From: Rosistilla oblonga
GTDB taxonomy: Bacteria; Planctomycetota; Planctomycetia; Pirellulales; Pirellulaceae
Length of the DNA stretch: 64,000 bases
Direction of reading: 5' to 3'
Assembly: GCF_007751715.1 (NCBI RefSeq)
Contig: NZ_CP036292.1
Span: 2,356,001 to 2,420,000, forward strand
A program made the translations under genes and the position numbers. Of this stretch, positions 52,140 to 62,078 are shown piece after piece. Below the pieces are notes generated by a model. It saw only the letters and a list, made by a program, of their open reading frames with translations. It ran no database searches and was not told the origin of the DNA. The number at the start of each line of letters is the position of its first letter. Positions within the stretch are counted from its first letter, which is position 1.

Positions 52140-52403
52140 ATGGAGATGCCAAAAATGACTCATCGTTTTGTTCAGCCGTGTCCCACTTGCGGTCGCAAGT
52201 TGGAGATCGGTATCGAGCTGCTCGGCCGGGCTGTCGCCTGCCAACACTGCCTCGCGGAATTCACCGCCGCCGATCCCACCAGCACACAGTCGATTTTGGA
52301 TGACGACAGTGCTCTGCTGGCACGTGTGGATCAAGCGCTCCAACGCGCCGATAACCTACTGACCACAAACAACAACGCGGATGCTAATCTTACCGCGAAC
52401 TAG
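52140..52403 (+). CDS. Small zinc-ribbon protein
   Basis: The 87-residue protein (internal Met3 and Met6 are alternative starts) has a Cys4 zinc ribbon, PCPTCGRKLEIG...VACQHCLAEF, similar to the ribbon found at the N-terminus of many planctomycete proteins. A helical, Asp/Asn-rich tail follows. Function is unknown; it may bind a nucleic acid or protein. A good promoter upstream and a terminator downstream mark a monocistronic, possibly well-expressed gene. Confidence 0.75.
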   Translation: MEMPKMTHRFVQPCPTCGRKLEIGIELLGRAVACQHCLAEFTAADPTSTQSILDDDSALLARVDQALQRADNLLTTNNNADANLTAN

Positions 52404-52425
52404 CACCCCTTTGCTACCACCAATG

Positions 52426-52450
52426 CCCGATGCTTGCGTCGGGTTTTTTT
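52426..52450 (+). terminator. Intrinsic terminator of the zinc-ribbon gene
   Basis: CCCGATGCTTGCGTCGGG forms a 7-bp stem with a tiny loop and is followed by seven Ts, 23 bases beyond the stop. Confidence 0.85.
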
Positions 52451-52556
52451 ATGCGCCGATCTAATCGGCTGGCTTCAAAGTCGACACGCTCGCCCACATC
52501 GTGTGCTACCGCGGAAGAAAGCTCCCTCGCGAGCTCGCCGAATTCCCCCCTAGCCA

Positions 52557-53186
52557 TCAATCGACCGTATTAAAAATCCGGTCGCCGGCGTCTCCCAAGC
52601 CAGGGACGATAAACTGCTGGTCGTTCAGCGATGGGTCGACGGCGCAGACGAAGATCGAGACGTTGGGGAATTCCGCCTGCACGCGTTCCAGCCCCGGGCG
52701 GGCCGCGATCACGCTCAAGACGCGAATATCGGGGACGCCCCAGCGGATCAGCCGCTCGACGGCGCTGCGGATCGATCCGCCAGTCGCCAACATCGGGTCC
52801 AACACTAGCGCCACATCGACCGCGTCGCGGCTGGGCAGTTTGTCGTAATACGAGACCGGCTCGGCCGTCTCCTCGTTGCGATACATCCCCAAATGCCAAA
52901 CCTCCGCATCGGGAATCAATTGGTGCAGCGGTTCGACCAATCCCAATCCGGCTCGCAAGATTGGAACCAGCCCCACGCGAACGGCTAGCGTTTGCGAAGG
53001 GCAATCGGCCAACGGAGTCCTGACCGTCGTGGCCGCCATCGGCAGATCCTCGGTAGCGTAGACTCCCAACAACATTGCAAGCCGACTGACCGTCGCTCGG
53101 AATTCGGCAGGACTCGTCGTTTCGGCCCGCATTGTGGCCAAATGATGAGCCACAAGAGGATGGCTCAACTGATTCAAACGCCCCAT
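52557..53186 (-). CDS. upp: Uracil phosphoribosyltransferase
   Basis: The 209-residue PRTase makes UMP from uracil and PRPP in pyrimidine salvage. The PRPP loop LVLDPMLATGGS, the N-terminal LVAHHLATMRA and the C-terminal uracil-binding DQQFIVPGLGDAGDRIF are present. Length is normal. The next gene upstream on this strand, zwf, ends 83 bases before it. Confidence 0.95.
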   Translation of the reverse strand: MGRLNQLSHPLVAHHLATMRAETTSPAEFRATVSRLAMLLGVYATEDLPMAATTVRTPLADCPSQTLAVRVGLVPILRAGLGLVEPLHQLIPDAEVWHLGMYRNEETAEPVSYYDKLPSRDAVDVALVLDPMLATGGSIRSAVERLIRWGVPDIRVLSVIAARPGLERVQAEFPNVSIFVCAVDPSLNDQQFIVPGLGDAGDRIFNTVD

Positions 53187-53269
53187 CGGCCTCCCCCTCG
53201 TCTTAAGTTGTGGAAACTGCCGCGGCCGATCATCGCGACCGGCTTCTGGGCGTTTTCGATCGCACCGGC

Positions 53270-54718
53270 TTAGAGTACCGGGCAGACGTCAAACCAGCTG
53301 CGTTTTTGACCCTGCATCCATTCGGACGATTCCGTCGGGCCCCACAGTCCGGGTTCGTAGACGTGTAGGTCGGGAGCGGCGGCGCTGCCCCACGCATTGA
53401 TGATCGGATCGATGATGCTCCACGCCAATTCAACCTCGTCGCTGCGTGCAAACAGGCTCGCATCGCCGTTAACAGCATCCATCAGCAGACGTTGGTAGGC
53501 GTCGGGCATTCCGTCGGGACCAGCGTCCTGGAAGCGGAAATCGAAGTGGCTGGTGCGGGTCTTCATCTCGGTGTCGGGTACCTTGGACTGGAAGTACATC
53601 TGCAGTCCTTCGGCCGGTTGGACCTGGATCACCAATTGATTCGCTTCGGGCGTCCGCATCTTCCCCGATGGGAACAGCAAATGGGGAGGCGAACGAAATT
53701 GGATCACGATCTGCGTCGTGCGACAGGACATCGCTTTGCCGCTGCGCAGATAAAACGGCACGCCCTTCCAACGCCAGTTGTCGATGTAAAGCTTCAAAGC
53801 GGCGAAGGTCGCCGTTTGGCTGCCCGCCGGAACGCCATCCTCTTGCAGGTAGCCCTGATACTGTCCTCGAAGCGTATTACAGGCGAAATCGCTTCCCGAC
53901 ATCGGTCGCACGCTGTGCAGCACCTTGACCTTTTCATCGCGGACCAGATTGGCGTCGTACCGCGCCGGTGCCTCCATCGCGGTGATCATCATCAACTGCA
54001 GCAAGTGATTCTGAAACATGTCGCGCAAAATGCCCGACGTATCGTAGTATCCCCCGCGACGGCCAATCACCACCTCTTCAGCCACGGTGATCTGCACGTG
54101 GTCGATGTAGTTGCGGTTCCAAAGTGGTTCAAAGATCGTGTTCGCAAAACGCAATGCAAACAGATTCTGAACGGTCTCTTTGCCCAGATAGTGATCGATG
54201 CGATAGATTTGGTTTTCGTGGAACGATTTGTGAATCGATTGGTTCAGCGCTTCGGCCGATGCCAGATCGGTCCCAAACGGCTTCTCGATGATCACCCGGC
54301 GACTGCCTGCGCTCTCGTCGGCCAAGCCAGCTTGTCCCATCAGCGTGATCGCCGATTCATACAGCCGCGGCGAGGTGGACAGATAATAAACGCGGTCGCA
54401 CGCCGCACCTTCCAACTCGTCAAGGTGCTTGCCCAATGCGACAAAATCATCGGCTTTGGTGATATCGCCCGGGCGATAATAAACATGCTGGCAGAACTGC
54501 TTCCAATCCTCGGCAGTAAAGCTGGCGGGCAAGAATTTTTCAGTCGTTTCGCCGAGCTGGTTGCGCCATTGTTCGTCGCTGAAATCGCTCCGCGAAACGC
54601 CGACGATTCGAGTCCCCTCGGGCAGTCGTTTCTTTTGGAACAAGCGAAATAACGCGGGAATCAATTTGCGACTCGTCAAGTCGCCCGAGGCACCAAAGAT
54701 TACGATCGTACTGGGCAT
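53270..54718 (-). CDS. zwf: Glucose-6-phosphate dehydrogenase
   Basis: The enzyme (about 482 residues from ATG 54718) oxidises glucose 6-phosphate with NADP. Rossmann motif VIFGASGDLTSRKL at the N-terminus, the active site RIDHYLGKETVQN, and DVLRGQ-equivalent NTLRGQYQGYL are present. ATG 54736 is in frame 18 bases earlier, but most homologues start at the Met chosen here. With rpiB it feeds the pentose phosphate pathway. Confidence 0.95.
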   Translation of the reverse strand: MPSTIVIFGASGDLTSRKLIPALFRLFQKKRLPEGTRIVGVSRSDFSDEQWRNQLGETTEKFLPASFTAEDWKQFCQHVYYRPGDITKADDFVALGKHLDELEGAACDRVYYLSTSPRLYESAITLMGQAGLADESAGSRRVIIEKPFGTDLASAEALNQSIHKSFHENQIYRIDHYLGKETVQNLFALRFANTIFEPLWNRNYIDHVQITVAEEVVIGRRGGYYDTSGILRDMFQNHLLQLMMITAMEAPARYDANLVRDEKVKVLHSVRPMSGSDFACNTLRGQYQGYLQEDGVPAGSQTATFAALKLYIDNWRWKGVPFYLRSGKAMSCRTTQIVIQFRSPPHLLFPSGKMRTPEANQLVIQVQPAEGLQMYFQSKVPDTEMKTRTSHFDFRFQDAGPDGMPDAYQRLLMDAVNGDASLFARSDEVELAWSIIDPIINAWGSAAAPDLHVYEPGLWGPTESSEWMQGQKRSWFDVCPVL

Positions 54719-54876
54719 GTCGTTGTCTCTCACCATCGCTCGTCCAACGGATTAGGTTCTACGTCGACAAATAAGTGTAACGGCCAGCCCACGCATTACG
54801 AGTGGTGCAACGCGGCGTTTCCCGGCGTGGTCAGCCAGTCCGGAGATCGCGCCGCAACAGCCTGCTGACGTGCGAC

Positions 54877-55806
54877 TCAGCGCCCTAGAGGTCGTTCCGA
54901 TTGGCCCTCTTGCCAACGGACGTCGTGCAACGTCTGCCCGCGATCCACCAGATGCTCGAACAAGAAATCAGCCGCGTCGCGACGCAGCCGCCGATGGTCG
55001 GTCAAATCGGCAAAGCTCCGGTCTCCGTTCCGCTTTTCGTGGACGTAAACCAGGTGCAGCCCAAGCCCCGATCGAACAACCGGCAGCAACGTCTCGGACT
55101 CCGCCATCAGCGCCGCTTCGGCAACAACAGCTGGCAGGTCGCCATCGGCCCCAATCCAACCGATCCGTCCTCCAGCGTCGGCGCTACCGGCTTGCGAGTG
55201 CTCGGCTGCCGCATCGGCAAACGAGATCTCGTCGCCACGAATCCGATCGGCGATCTTTTCCAAAGCCTCCAGCTGTGCCGGATCGCTCAGGAAGATCTGC
55301 GAGACGTCGACCTGCGTCCCATCGTAAAGCGAGGACCGCGTCTCGAAGAACCGCTGCAGATTCGCATCGTTCAAGCGAACGCGCAGGTAATCGTTCCATA
55401 GACTCAACCAAGCGACCTCGGCCTGCAGCGCTGCGACATCGCTCTGCAGCAGAGCTGCAAATTCTTCCAGCGTCTTGCCACTCGCCAGCACCTGCTGCTG
55501 CCACGCTTGGATCGCATCGTCGATGATCGCCGCTCCCCCTTTGCCCGACTGATCCCGCAGCGCCGCAAGGGCCAGATGCCGCCGGACCAAAACGTTGGCG
55601 ATCGCCGAGCGGAGCGTGGGATTGGCATTCAGATCGGTGGCCGCCAAACCACGGCGATGAACCAGCAGATCGATCTCGCTAGCCAACACCGGATCGTCGC
55701 CGATCCAGGCGATCGCATCGGTCTCCGGTTGGCTTTGTCCCGTCGCGGTCAGCCCGCACAGACAAGCCAGTAGCAACGACAACAATCGAACGCGGCGATG
55801 GATCAT
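54877..55806 (-). CDS. Secreted peptidylprolyl isomerase (parvulin type)
   Basis: The 309-residue protein has a signal peptide (RLLSLLLACLCGLTATG), a SurA/PrsA-like helical N-domain (about 30-150), and a parvulin domain (about 165-265) with VSQIFLSDPAQLEALEKIADRI and GRIGWIGADGDLP blocks, LHLVYVHEK at the end. It likely folds exported proteins. Its start codon overlaps the stop of the upstream lipoprotein-like gene (ATGA), so both are one unit. Confidence 0.87.
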   Translation of the reverse strand: MIHRRVRLLSLLLACLCGLTATGQSQPETDAIAWIGDDPVLASEIDLLVHRRGLAATDLNANPTLRSAIANVLVRRHLALAALRDQSGKGGAAIIDDAIQAWQQQVLASGKTLEEFAALLQSDVAALQAEVAWLSLWNDYLRVRLNDANLQRFFETRSSLYDGTQVDVSQIFLSDPAQLEALEKIADRIRGDEISFADAAAEHSQAGSADAGGRIGWIGADGDLPAVVAEAALMAESETLLPVVRSGLGLHLVYVHEKRNGDRSFADLTDHRRLRRDAADFLFEHLVDRGQTLHDVRWQEGQSERPLGR

Positions 55807-57182
55807 GGCAACAGGATGTCGTGCAAGGTGAAACGAACTTCGCTGCGGACGATCGACGCGGGCGTTTCGTAGTGGAAGCGAAAGCGATCAGGCTGGCCCT
55901 CGAGATCGAACAGATATCCGATCCCGATCTCGTCGGAAGTTTGGCGATAGATCTCATACCCCAAGTTTTCGATTCGCGGCGGTTGAGCCTGTTCGGCGGC
56001 AGCATCCTGTCGCGTTTCGGCTTGATCGGTATTCGCAGCAGTCACGTAAGCTGGATTGTCGAAGACCCAACCGCGATGCGATTCGAGTGCGCGATCGGCC
56101 TGTTTGAATTTCACGTTCACCCGCAGCTCGTGCAGCGATCCGTTGCCGCGGACACTTTCCAACATGACCGTCACATCGCCAGCATCTCTCGGCGGAAAGT
56201 TATCGTCGCCCAAATCGAAATCGAAGTGTTTGATCTTGCCCGGCAACAACGCGTCGATCGTTCCCGAAAGCGTATCGATCTTCGCGGGCCGGCCGGCGGG
56301 CAATTGAAACGGGATCAAAGTTTGCGTCGACGGAATCCCCGCGTTGGGCATCGCTTCAGCCGTCTCGGCGGAGGCTTGCAACTGCAGCACATCGCCATTG
56401 TCCAGCTTCGCCCCAAACTCTTTCAGCGGCAGCGAGATCCCGATCGGGGTCAGCCGCAGTTCCCACGAGATGTCGATCAACAGATCGAGTCCGCTGAGCC
56501 GCGGGTTATGCAAATCGCGCCGCGCGGTGACGCTGATCGGTTCGACGCGAAAGACTCCGCTGTAGGCAGCGGTATCGCTGCGGCGGGGACGATCGGGACT
56601 GCGCGGAACCAACTTCAACGATCCCTCGACACCGCCAAAGCGATCGATATCCAGTTCGGCCGCGTCGAGGACTTCATCGACAGCGTTCCAGAACGGAATT
56701 TTGACGGCGTCAATTTTGACCGGCAGCGATTCTTTGATCGCGCCGGCAAACTGCACCTTCGTCTGCGCTGAGATCTGCCCAAGCGCGTCGCCAAGCGTTC
56801 GCGCGTCGCGGATGGTGACAGGCGTTGCATCGATCGAGGTCGTCGATTCCAGCTGTTCCAACTGGCTGCGAATCCGCCGCATCCGCTGTCGCATCTCCGC
56901 TGTGGGGAGATCGTTTTCCCGCGGCAGAAATTTTAGGATCTGCGGCCCCAGATCGATCAGATCGCGCTCGGCCGCTTGGCGTTCGGCGAGCGTTCGCCCG
57001 TCGAGCCCCGCGACCAATCGGTCGACCTCCACTCTCGCTTGACGATCGTCGGCGTCGGTATCGGTCGACTCTTGCCCCGCGGCGAACGAGCAGCTTGCGA
57101 TGACGATCAGCAACAACAGCCCGACAGGATTCCAACGCGGAAGCCAAGACTTAGGGGACAATCGGGTCGAATTAATCGTCAT
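55803..57182 (-). CDS. Predicted lipoprotein of unknown function
   Basis: The 459-residue protein starts (ATG 57182) with a hydrophobic leader ending in a lipobox-like LLIVIASC. Residues of about 45-110 are a charged coiled-coil region (ARVEVDRLVAGLDGRTLAERQAAER), followed by a beta-rich C-terminal half. No family is recognised. The gene is 4 bases overlapped with the PPIase gene, which suggests it is an envelope-folding partner or client. Confidence 0.75.
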   Translation of the reverse strand: MTINSTRLSPKSWLPRWNPVGLLLLIVIASCSFAAGQESTDTDADDRQARVEVDRLVAGLDGRTLAERQAAERDLIDLGPQILKFLPRENDLPTAEMRQRMRRIRSQLEQLESTTSIDATPVTIRDARTLGDALGQISAQTKVQFAGAIKESLPVKIDAVKIPFWNAVDEVLDAAELDIDRFGGVEGSLKLVPRSPDRPRRSDTAAYSGVFRVEPISVTARRDLHNPRLSGLDLLIDISWELRLTPIGISLPLKEFGAKLDNGDVLQLQASAETAEAMPNAGIPSTQTLIPFQLPAGRPAKIDTLSGTIDALLPGKIKHFDFDLGDDNFPPRDAGDVTVMLESVRGNGSLHELRVNVKFKQADRALESHRGWVFDNPAYVTAANTDQAETRQDAAAEQAQPPRIENLGYEIYRQTSDEIGIGYLFDLEGQPDRFRFHYETPASIVRSEVRFTLHDILLP

Positions 57183-57372
57183 GATCGGCACGGGCTTAAG
57201 TGAGAGAATCGTAAGTTCAAGCGTTCGGCCCACCACGGCCGCCGCCGTTCGTTCCCCAAGGGGTTCGATGGCGTAGGGTTTCCAAGCACGGGCAGCGGCC
57301 CGGCGTCTACCGTTCCATCGTAACACGTTCCCCGTTTTGGGGCGCAAACCTCGCAGCAAATTTGCCACGGAT

Positions 57373-58458
57373 ATGTCAGCTCCCCATCGCACCATTTGGA
57401 TCTTTGCAGGGCTCGCCTTTGTCACAGCGTTTGCCGAGCCCAAGCTGCGCGCGGCCGATCGCGACCCGATGGTAGCGATGAGCCTGGGGGGAGAATTCGT
57501 GCAGGGGATGTCATTGTTGTGGACACCGGACAGAGCGGTCGTGTTGCAACGCGACGGGCGACTGTTCGATTTTGATCCGGCCGATGCATCGCAACTGACG
57601 ATCGACACGGGACGCTTCGACGCAGCCAGTTCGGCTGAACTGCGCAGCCAGCTGTATCGCGAGTTCGGCAGCACGCACCAAGTCACATCGACGTCGAACT
57701 ATCTTGTCGTCCACCCGACACGCGGGACACACTGGCCGCAGTTGCTGGAGGATCTGCACCGATCGTTCTTGCAGCACTGCCGCACGCGAAATCTACCGCT
57801 TCGCAAGGCGAGGTTCCCAATGGTTGCGATCGTCTTCCCCGACCGATCGAGCTTTCTTCGCTATGCCCAATCGGATCGCGGCCGGCCGCTGGGAGCCAAC
57901 GTTTTGGGATACTATTCGCAAAACAGCAACCGCGTGGCGCTGTACGATCACGGCGCGTCGGCGGGAGGCGTTTCGTCGACGATCCGCCACGAAGCGGCGC
58001 ATCAATCCGCCTTCAACTGGGGTATCCATTCGCGCGTCGCAAAGCAACCGCACTGGATCATCGAGGGCTTTGGAACGATGTTCGAAGCCGCGGGGATCCA
58101 CGATCCAGCGAATCACCCAAGCTTACAAGATCGCGTCAACCGAGAGATGTTGGCCAGCCTGCGTCAGCGTTTTCCCGACTCGCAATCGCTGGCCGCCGCA
58201 ATCGAGGAATTGGTCCAAGACGATCAGCGTTTCGCGTCCGATGCCGAATCGGCATACGCTGTCGCATGGGCGATGACCTTTTATCTGGCCGATCGTCGCC
58301 CCGATGTGCTGCGACAACTGGTAACGCACTACAGCTCGCGGCTTCCCTTTATCACCTACCCGGCGGTCGAGCGCCGGAGCGATTTCGAGCGAGCGATTGG
58401 CATCTCGATACCAATGCTCGCTTCGCAGATTCAACAGTTTTTAAGCGACGTCCGCTAA
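57373..58458 (+). CDS. DUF1570 family protein with HExxH metallopeptidase motif
   Basis: The protein (about 361 residues) has a signal-like N-terminus (IFAGLAFVTAFAEPKL) and an HEAAH motif at about 206-210 (TIRHEAAHQSAFNWG), followed by WIIEGFGTMFE, whose Glu would be the third zinc ligand of a gluzincin. DUF1570 is common in planctomycetes and is suspected to be a secreted peptidase. The TTG at 57337 is an upstream alternative start; ATG 57373 is preferred. Confidence 0.83.
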   Translation: MSAPHRTIWIFAGLAFVTAFAEPKLRAADRDPMVAMSLGGEFVQGMSLLWTPDRAVVLQRDGRLFDFDPADASQLTIDTGRFDAASSAELRSQLYREFGSTHQVTSTSNYLVVHPTRGTHWPQLLEDLHRSFLQHCRTRNLPLRKARFPMVAIVFPDRSSFLRYAQSDRGRPLGANVLGYYSQNSNRVALYDHGASAGGVSSTIRHEAAHQSAFNWGIHSRVAKQPHWIIEGFGTMFEAAGIHDPANHPSLQDRVNREMLASLRQRFPDSQSLAAAIEELVQDDQRFASDAESAYAVAWAMTFYLADRRPDVLRQLVTHYSSRLPFITYPAVERRSDFERAIGISIPMLASQIQQFLSDVR

Positions 58459-58536
58459 GCGTCGGAATCGGGTTGCATAACGGCAACGCCACCAAGAATC
58501 CGACCCAACGCTAATAGAGCGACGTCCGCTAAGCGT
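58444..58536. repeat. 19-base direct repeat at two convergent 3-prime ends
   Basis: AGCGACGTCCGCTAAGCGT occurs at 58444-58462 and 58518-58536. The first copy includes the stop of the DUF1570 gene and the second includes, on the opposite strand, the stop of ettA, so a 74-base shift duplicates both gene ends. Confidence 0.85.
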
Positions 58537-60199
58537 GGATGCTCTTGTAGCGAGTCTTGCGACCGTCGTCGGATTCGCCAAATCGCTCCTTGCGTTGCGC
58601 TTCATAGGTTTCGAAGTTCCCTTCGCACCAGTGCGCGTATCCGTCGCCTTCGAACGCCAGAATGTGCGTCGCCAGTCGATCCAAGAACCAACGATCGTGC
58701 GACGTCACGACGACACAGCCCGCAAAGTTCTGGATCGCTTCTTCCAAAGCACGCAACGTATCGACATCCAGATCGTTTGTCGGTTCGTCCAACATCAATA
58801 CATTCACGCCGCGACGCAGCAGTTTGGCCAAGTGAACGCGGTTGCGTTCACCACCGGACAACCTGCCAACCTTCTTCTCTTGGTCGGGGCCTTTGAAATT
58901 GAACCGCGTGACATAGCTGCGCGAATTCACCACGCGACCGCCCAGGTCGATCGTGTCGTGCCCGCCGCTGATCTCTTGATAGACCGTCGCGTCGTCGTTC
59001 AACGAATCGCGACTCTGGTCGACGTAGCCGAGATCGACCGTCGGGCCGACGCGGAACTCGCCGCTGTCGGGCGTGTCCTGACCTGTCAACATTCGGAACA
59101 ACGTCGTCTTGCCGACACCGTTGGGCCCGATCACGCCAACGATACCACCGGCGGGCAGGTTGAACGAAAGGTCCTTCATCAACACCTTGTCGCCGAAGGC
59201 CTTGTTGATGTTCTTCGCTTCGATCACCAGTTCGCCCAAGTGCTTTCCAGGCGGGATCTGGATTTCCAATTCGTCGGGACGTTCCTGGAACTCCTCGGCA
59301 ACCATCTTGTCGTAAGCCGCGATACGCGCTTTGCTCTTCGACTGCCGTGCCTTGGGACTCATCCGAATCCATTCCAGCTCGCGAGCCAAGGTGCGTTGCC
59401 GCGCCTGTTGCTTGCGGCTTTCGCCTTCCATTCGCTTTTCTTTCGCCTGCAACCAAGCTGTGTAGTTGCCTTCGAATGGGAAGCCCTTGCCGCGATCGAT
59501 TTCCAGAATCCACTGAGCGACGTTGTCCAAGAAGTAGCGATCGTGAGTGACCGCGACGACGGTGCCGGGATATTTGGCAAGATGTTCCTCCAACCACTGC
59601 ACCGATTCGGCGTCCAAGTGGTTGGTCGGTTCGTCCAATAGCAGCAGATCGGGTTGGCGGATCAACAGCTGGCACATCGCGACGCGGCGGCGTTCACCAC
59701 CGGACAGCTTGGTCACGTCGGCGTCGCCCGGCGGCAGATTCATCACCTGCATCGACATCTCGACTTGGCGTTCGAGTTCCCACAGGTTGCCGGCGTCGAT
59801 CTTGTCCTGCAAGTCGGCCATCTCGTCGCACAACTTCTGCATCTGGTCGGGATCTTCGATCTCGCCCAACAGCGTGCCGATCTCGGTGTAGCGATCCAAG
59901 ACAGCCTGGCGTTCCGCAACCGCAACGGCCACATTTTCAGCGACGGTTTTGGTCGGATCCAGATGAGGTTCTTGCGACAGATACCCGGCGGTGTAGCCCG
60001 ACGCGAGCCGCGCGACACCTTCGAATTCGGTATCCTGGCCGGCCATGATCTTCAGCAGCGTACTTTTGCCCGCACCGTTGGGGCCCAAAACGCCGATCTT
60101 GGCACCGGGGTAGAACGCCAGCCAAATGTTCTCCAAGACAACCTTTTGGCCGTGCTTTTTGGTTAAGTCTTCGACTTGGTAGATGTGGTGTTTTCCCAT
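58529..60199 (-). CDS. ettA: Energy-dependent translational throttle protein EttA
   Basis: The 556-residue ABC-F protein has two ABC domains ([29 protein letters not shown]; then [27 protein letters not shown]) joined by a linker. EttA gates the ribosome's first elongation step in response to the ADP/ATP ratio. Start ATG 60199 gives [20 protein letters not shown]; upstream in-frame sequence overlaps the neighbouring gene. Confidence 0.95.
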   Translation of the reverse strand: MGKHHIYQVEDLTKKHGQKVVLENIWLAFYPGAKIGVLGPNGAGKSTLLKIMAGQDTEFEGVARLASGYTAGYLSQEPHLDPTKTVAENVAVAVAERQAVLDRYTEIGTLLGEIEDPDQMQKLCDEMADLQDKIDAGNLWELERQVEMSMQVMNLPPGDADVTKLSGGERRRVAMCQLLIRQPDLLLLDEPTNHLDAESVQWLEEHLAKYPGTVVAVTHDRYFLDNVAQWILEIDRGKGFPFEGNYTAWLQAKEKRMEGESRKQQARQRTLARELEWIRMSPKARQSKSKARIAAYDKMVAEEFQERPDELEIQIPPGKHLGELVIEAKNINKAFGDKVLMKDLSFNLPAGGIVGVIGPNGVGKTTLFRMLTGQDTPDSGEFRVGPTVDLGYVDQSRDSLNDDATVYQEISGGHDTIDLGGRVVNSRSYVTRFNFKGPDQEKKVGRLSGGERNRVHLAKLLRRGVNVLMLDEPTNDLDVDTLRALEEAIQNFAGCVVVTSHDRWFLDRLATHILAFEGDGYAHWCEGNFETYEAQRKERFGESDDGRKTRYKSIHA

Positions 60200-60311
60200 T
60201 CTCTTCGCTTCAAGTTCGCTGGGCTGTGCCCGATCTGTGTATGATTCGATCCAAAATTGATTCGTCCCGCCGATCGCGGAACGATTGCCGATCCGGTCTG
60301 CGGCGACCGAA

Positions 60312-60614
60312 CTAGCTGAGCATCTTTTGCAACGTGTCGACCATCCGTGTCTGCACCATCCCCTTGAACGGCATCGCCGCCAAAGGCAGTTGGCTTTCGA
60401 CATCGACAACGTCTTCGCCGACCGACAGCAGCGATTTGATCTTGAAGCCCATCGCTTCGAACGAGATCGTCAACGTATCTTCGTCCCAGACCCGCTGCAT
60501 GTTCTTCACCTTGTCGCCGTAATCGCGTTCCATGCGTTCGGCCATGTAGTCCAACTTCTCCTTGGCTTTTTCTTTGCCCAGGGTGTTGGCAACTTGGGAG
60601 TTCACTTTCGGCAT
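60312..60614 (-). CDS. Polyhydroxyalkanoic acid system family protein
   Basis: The 100-residue protein ([21 protein letters not shown]... ending VDTLQKMLS) resembles the PHA granule-associated family (PHA_gran_rgn), small proteins found near PHA genes, whose role is not firmly known. No PHA synthase is in view. It may be a general ligand-binding helical-grip protein. Confidence 0.72.
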   Translation of the reverse strand: MPKVNSQVANTLGKEKAKEKLDYMAERMERDYGDKVKNMQRVWDEDTLTISFEAMGFKIKSLLSVGEDVVDVESQLPLAAMPFKGMVQTRMVDTLQKMLS

Positions 60615-60667
60615 CTGCTTTTAATCCTGATTGAGATGTTTTGGGTTTCGCATTGCGAGCCGGTCGG

Positions 60668-61234
60668 CTAGCCCTCGCGAACGATGGCACTGATCTGTTT
60701 GAACTTGGGATCGGCGGCGGTCTGACACCACTCGAACAAGACGCTTTCGGTCGTCACCAGCGTCGCCCCTTCGGCTTGCATCCGATCCAGTCCGATCCGA
60801 TGATCGCGATCGCCGCGGGCCCCAACGGCATCGGCAACGACGAAGACATCCAATTGCCGTGCCAACAAATCTAACGTGGTTTGCAAAACACAGATATGGG
60901 TCTCGATTCCGACAACGATCCATTGAGTCAAATTGTGCGTTTCGGCAAGCTGGGCAATCGAGGCGCAGCCAGCCGCGCTGAAATCGAGCTTCTCGTCGGG
61001 CGTCGGGAACCGCTCGGCCAGGCGAGCTTCCAACGGGCCAAGCCCCTGCGGATATTGAACCGAAGCGGTTTGCGGAACGTTCAACAATTCCGCCGCTCGG
61101 CACAGCCGATCGGTGTTGGCGACGATTTGCTCGCTCTGCTCGATCCCCGGCAGCAGCTTGGTCTGCAGGTCGACGACCAGCAATCCGCTTCGCGCACGGT
61201 CGATCAAGCGGCTGCTTCGAAAGGTTGGATCCAT
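60668..61234 (-). CDS. Isochorismatase-family hydrolase (YcaC-like)
   Basis: The 188-residue cysteine hydrolase has the family triad: Asp22 in LLVVDLQ, the Lys in the DEKLDFSAAGC region and the nucleophilic Cys in VVGIETHICVLQT. The substrate is probably a small amide or ester and cannot be read. It lies about 50 bases after the PHA-system gene on the same strand in genome order; transcription order is this gene first. Confidence 0.86.
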   Translation of the reverse strand: MDPTFRSSRLIDRARSGLLVVDLQTKLLPGIEQSEQIVANTDRLCRAAELLNVPQTASVQYPQGLGPLEARLAERFPTPDEKLDFSAAGCASIAQLAETHNLTQWIVVGIETHICVLQTTLDLLARQLDVFVVADAVGARGDRDHRIGLDRMQAEGATLVTTESVLFEWCQTAADPKFKQISAIVREG

Positions 61235-61472
61235 CGGACTCGTCTATAAAGGTCGTGGCGTTAGAGTGTTCGTTGGCTCATCCTAACGCGAGTCCCATTT
61301 TCTTCCAACCAGCCCGAGATTCCACGCCGCCGCCACGCGGACACTCGCGGCACGCGGAAGGCAGCGTTTCAGGAGACTATCGTGCGACCGTCCGTCCAGC
61401 CCGAGCGTGGCTCGCGCGCCGCGCGAGCCACGAAGCTAGCAAGATCGGGCTGCTGAAGAACAGCCGCGGTCG

Positions 61473-61700
61473 CTACATCTGGCAACCGCCGCCGCAGCAA
61501 CGCGGCGCACCACACGCTTCGCCCGAACCGGCGACGGGCAATTGTCCGCCGCTGCCAGTCGATGGCGACGCGGGAACGCTCATCAGTTTGTCCAGCTTGG
61601 TTCCGCCACAGTCGGGGCATTCGGGTTGTTCATCGAAGCGACGCAGCAGCACTTCGACCGCGTGTCCGCAGCCTTCGCATTGATATTCGTAGATCGGCAT
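61473..61700 (-). CDS. FmdB-family zinc ribbon protein
   Basis: The 75-residue protein starts MPIYEYQCEGCGHAVEVL and has a zinc ribbon with Cys pairs CEGC and CPDC, followed by KLDKLMS and a Gly/Ser/Cys-rich tail (CGAPRCCGGGC). It is a putative regulatory protein of the FmdB type. The tail has extra cysteines that could bind more metal. Confidence 0.88.
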   Translation of the reverse strand: MPIYEYQCEGCGHAVEVLLRRFDEQPECPDCGGTKLDKLMSVPASPSTGSGGQLPVAGSGEACGAPRCCGGGCQM

Positions 61701-62078
61701 CTTTTAAAAACTCTTCTGAACCATCGGGTGGAATGGACTCGAACCGCAGCGATGGTACCCACCTCGCAGCGTTCGATCCGAAACACGAACGATCCGTCAT
61801 ATTAATCGAAGAGCCAGCCGATACGCTAGGCTCGCTCAGCTGCCTTCCAGAGCTGTAATAAGTGGCTGGGTTCAGGCAAATGTGCCGGCTCCCGCAAGCG
61901 CGGCGTTGCTCAACGGAACCGGAGGCGATCGCGTGCCGGGGGATACCTCAAACCTAAACAATGACTAGCCCCGATCGGAACCTTCGAGCGTTCAACATTC
62001 CAGCGTCGCTGGTGTTTATAATGCTGATCCCCCGACGAAATCTCTCCTTCCTCCTTTCCCCACCTGAATCTCGCTCCT
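61701..62078. other. Divergent intergenic region (FmdB / ceramidase-like)
   Basis: About 380 bases. A perfect TATAAT stands at 62017-62022, with only a poor TTCAAC -35 box 20 bases upstream, so a weak promoter for the downstream gene is possible. No RNA or repeat was seen. Confidence 0.35.
62017..62022 (+). promoter_or_regulatory. Probable -10 box upstream of the ceramidase-like gene
   Basis: TATAAT preceded by TGTT (near-extended -10). Predicted start about 62029, 50 bases before ATG 62079. The -35 box is weak. Confidence 0.35.

Noticed and set aside
54585-54597. Thirteen bases (TCGCTCCGCGAAA) matching the core of the REP arm inside zwf
   Set aside because: The match lacks the GGTCGC head and the partner arm, and lies in conserved zwf coding sequence, so it is most likely chance.
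61701-62078. Possible tRNA because of GGACTCGAACCGC near 61736
   Set aside because: The surrounding sequence does not fold into acceptor, D and anticodon arms.
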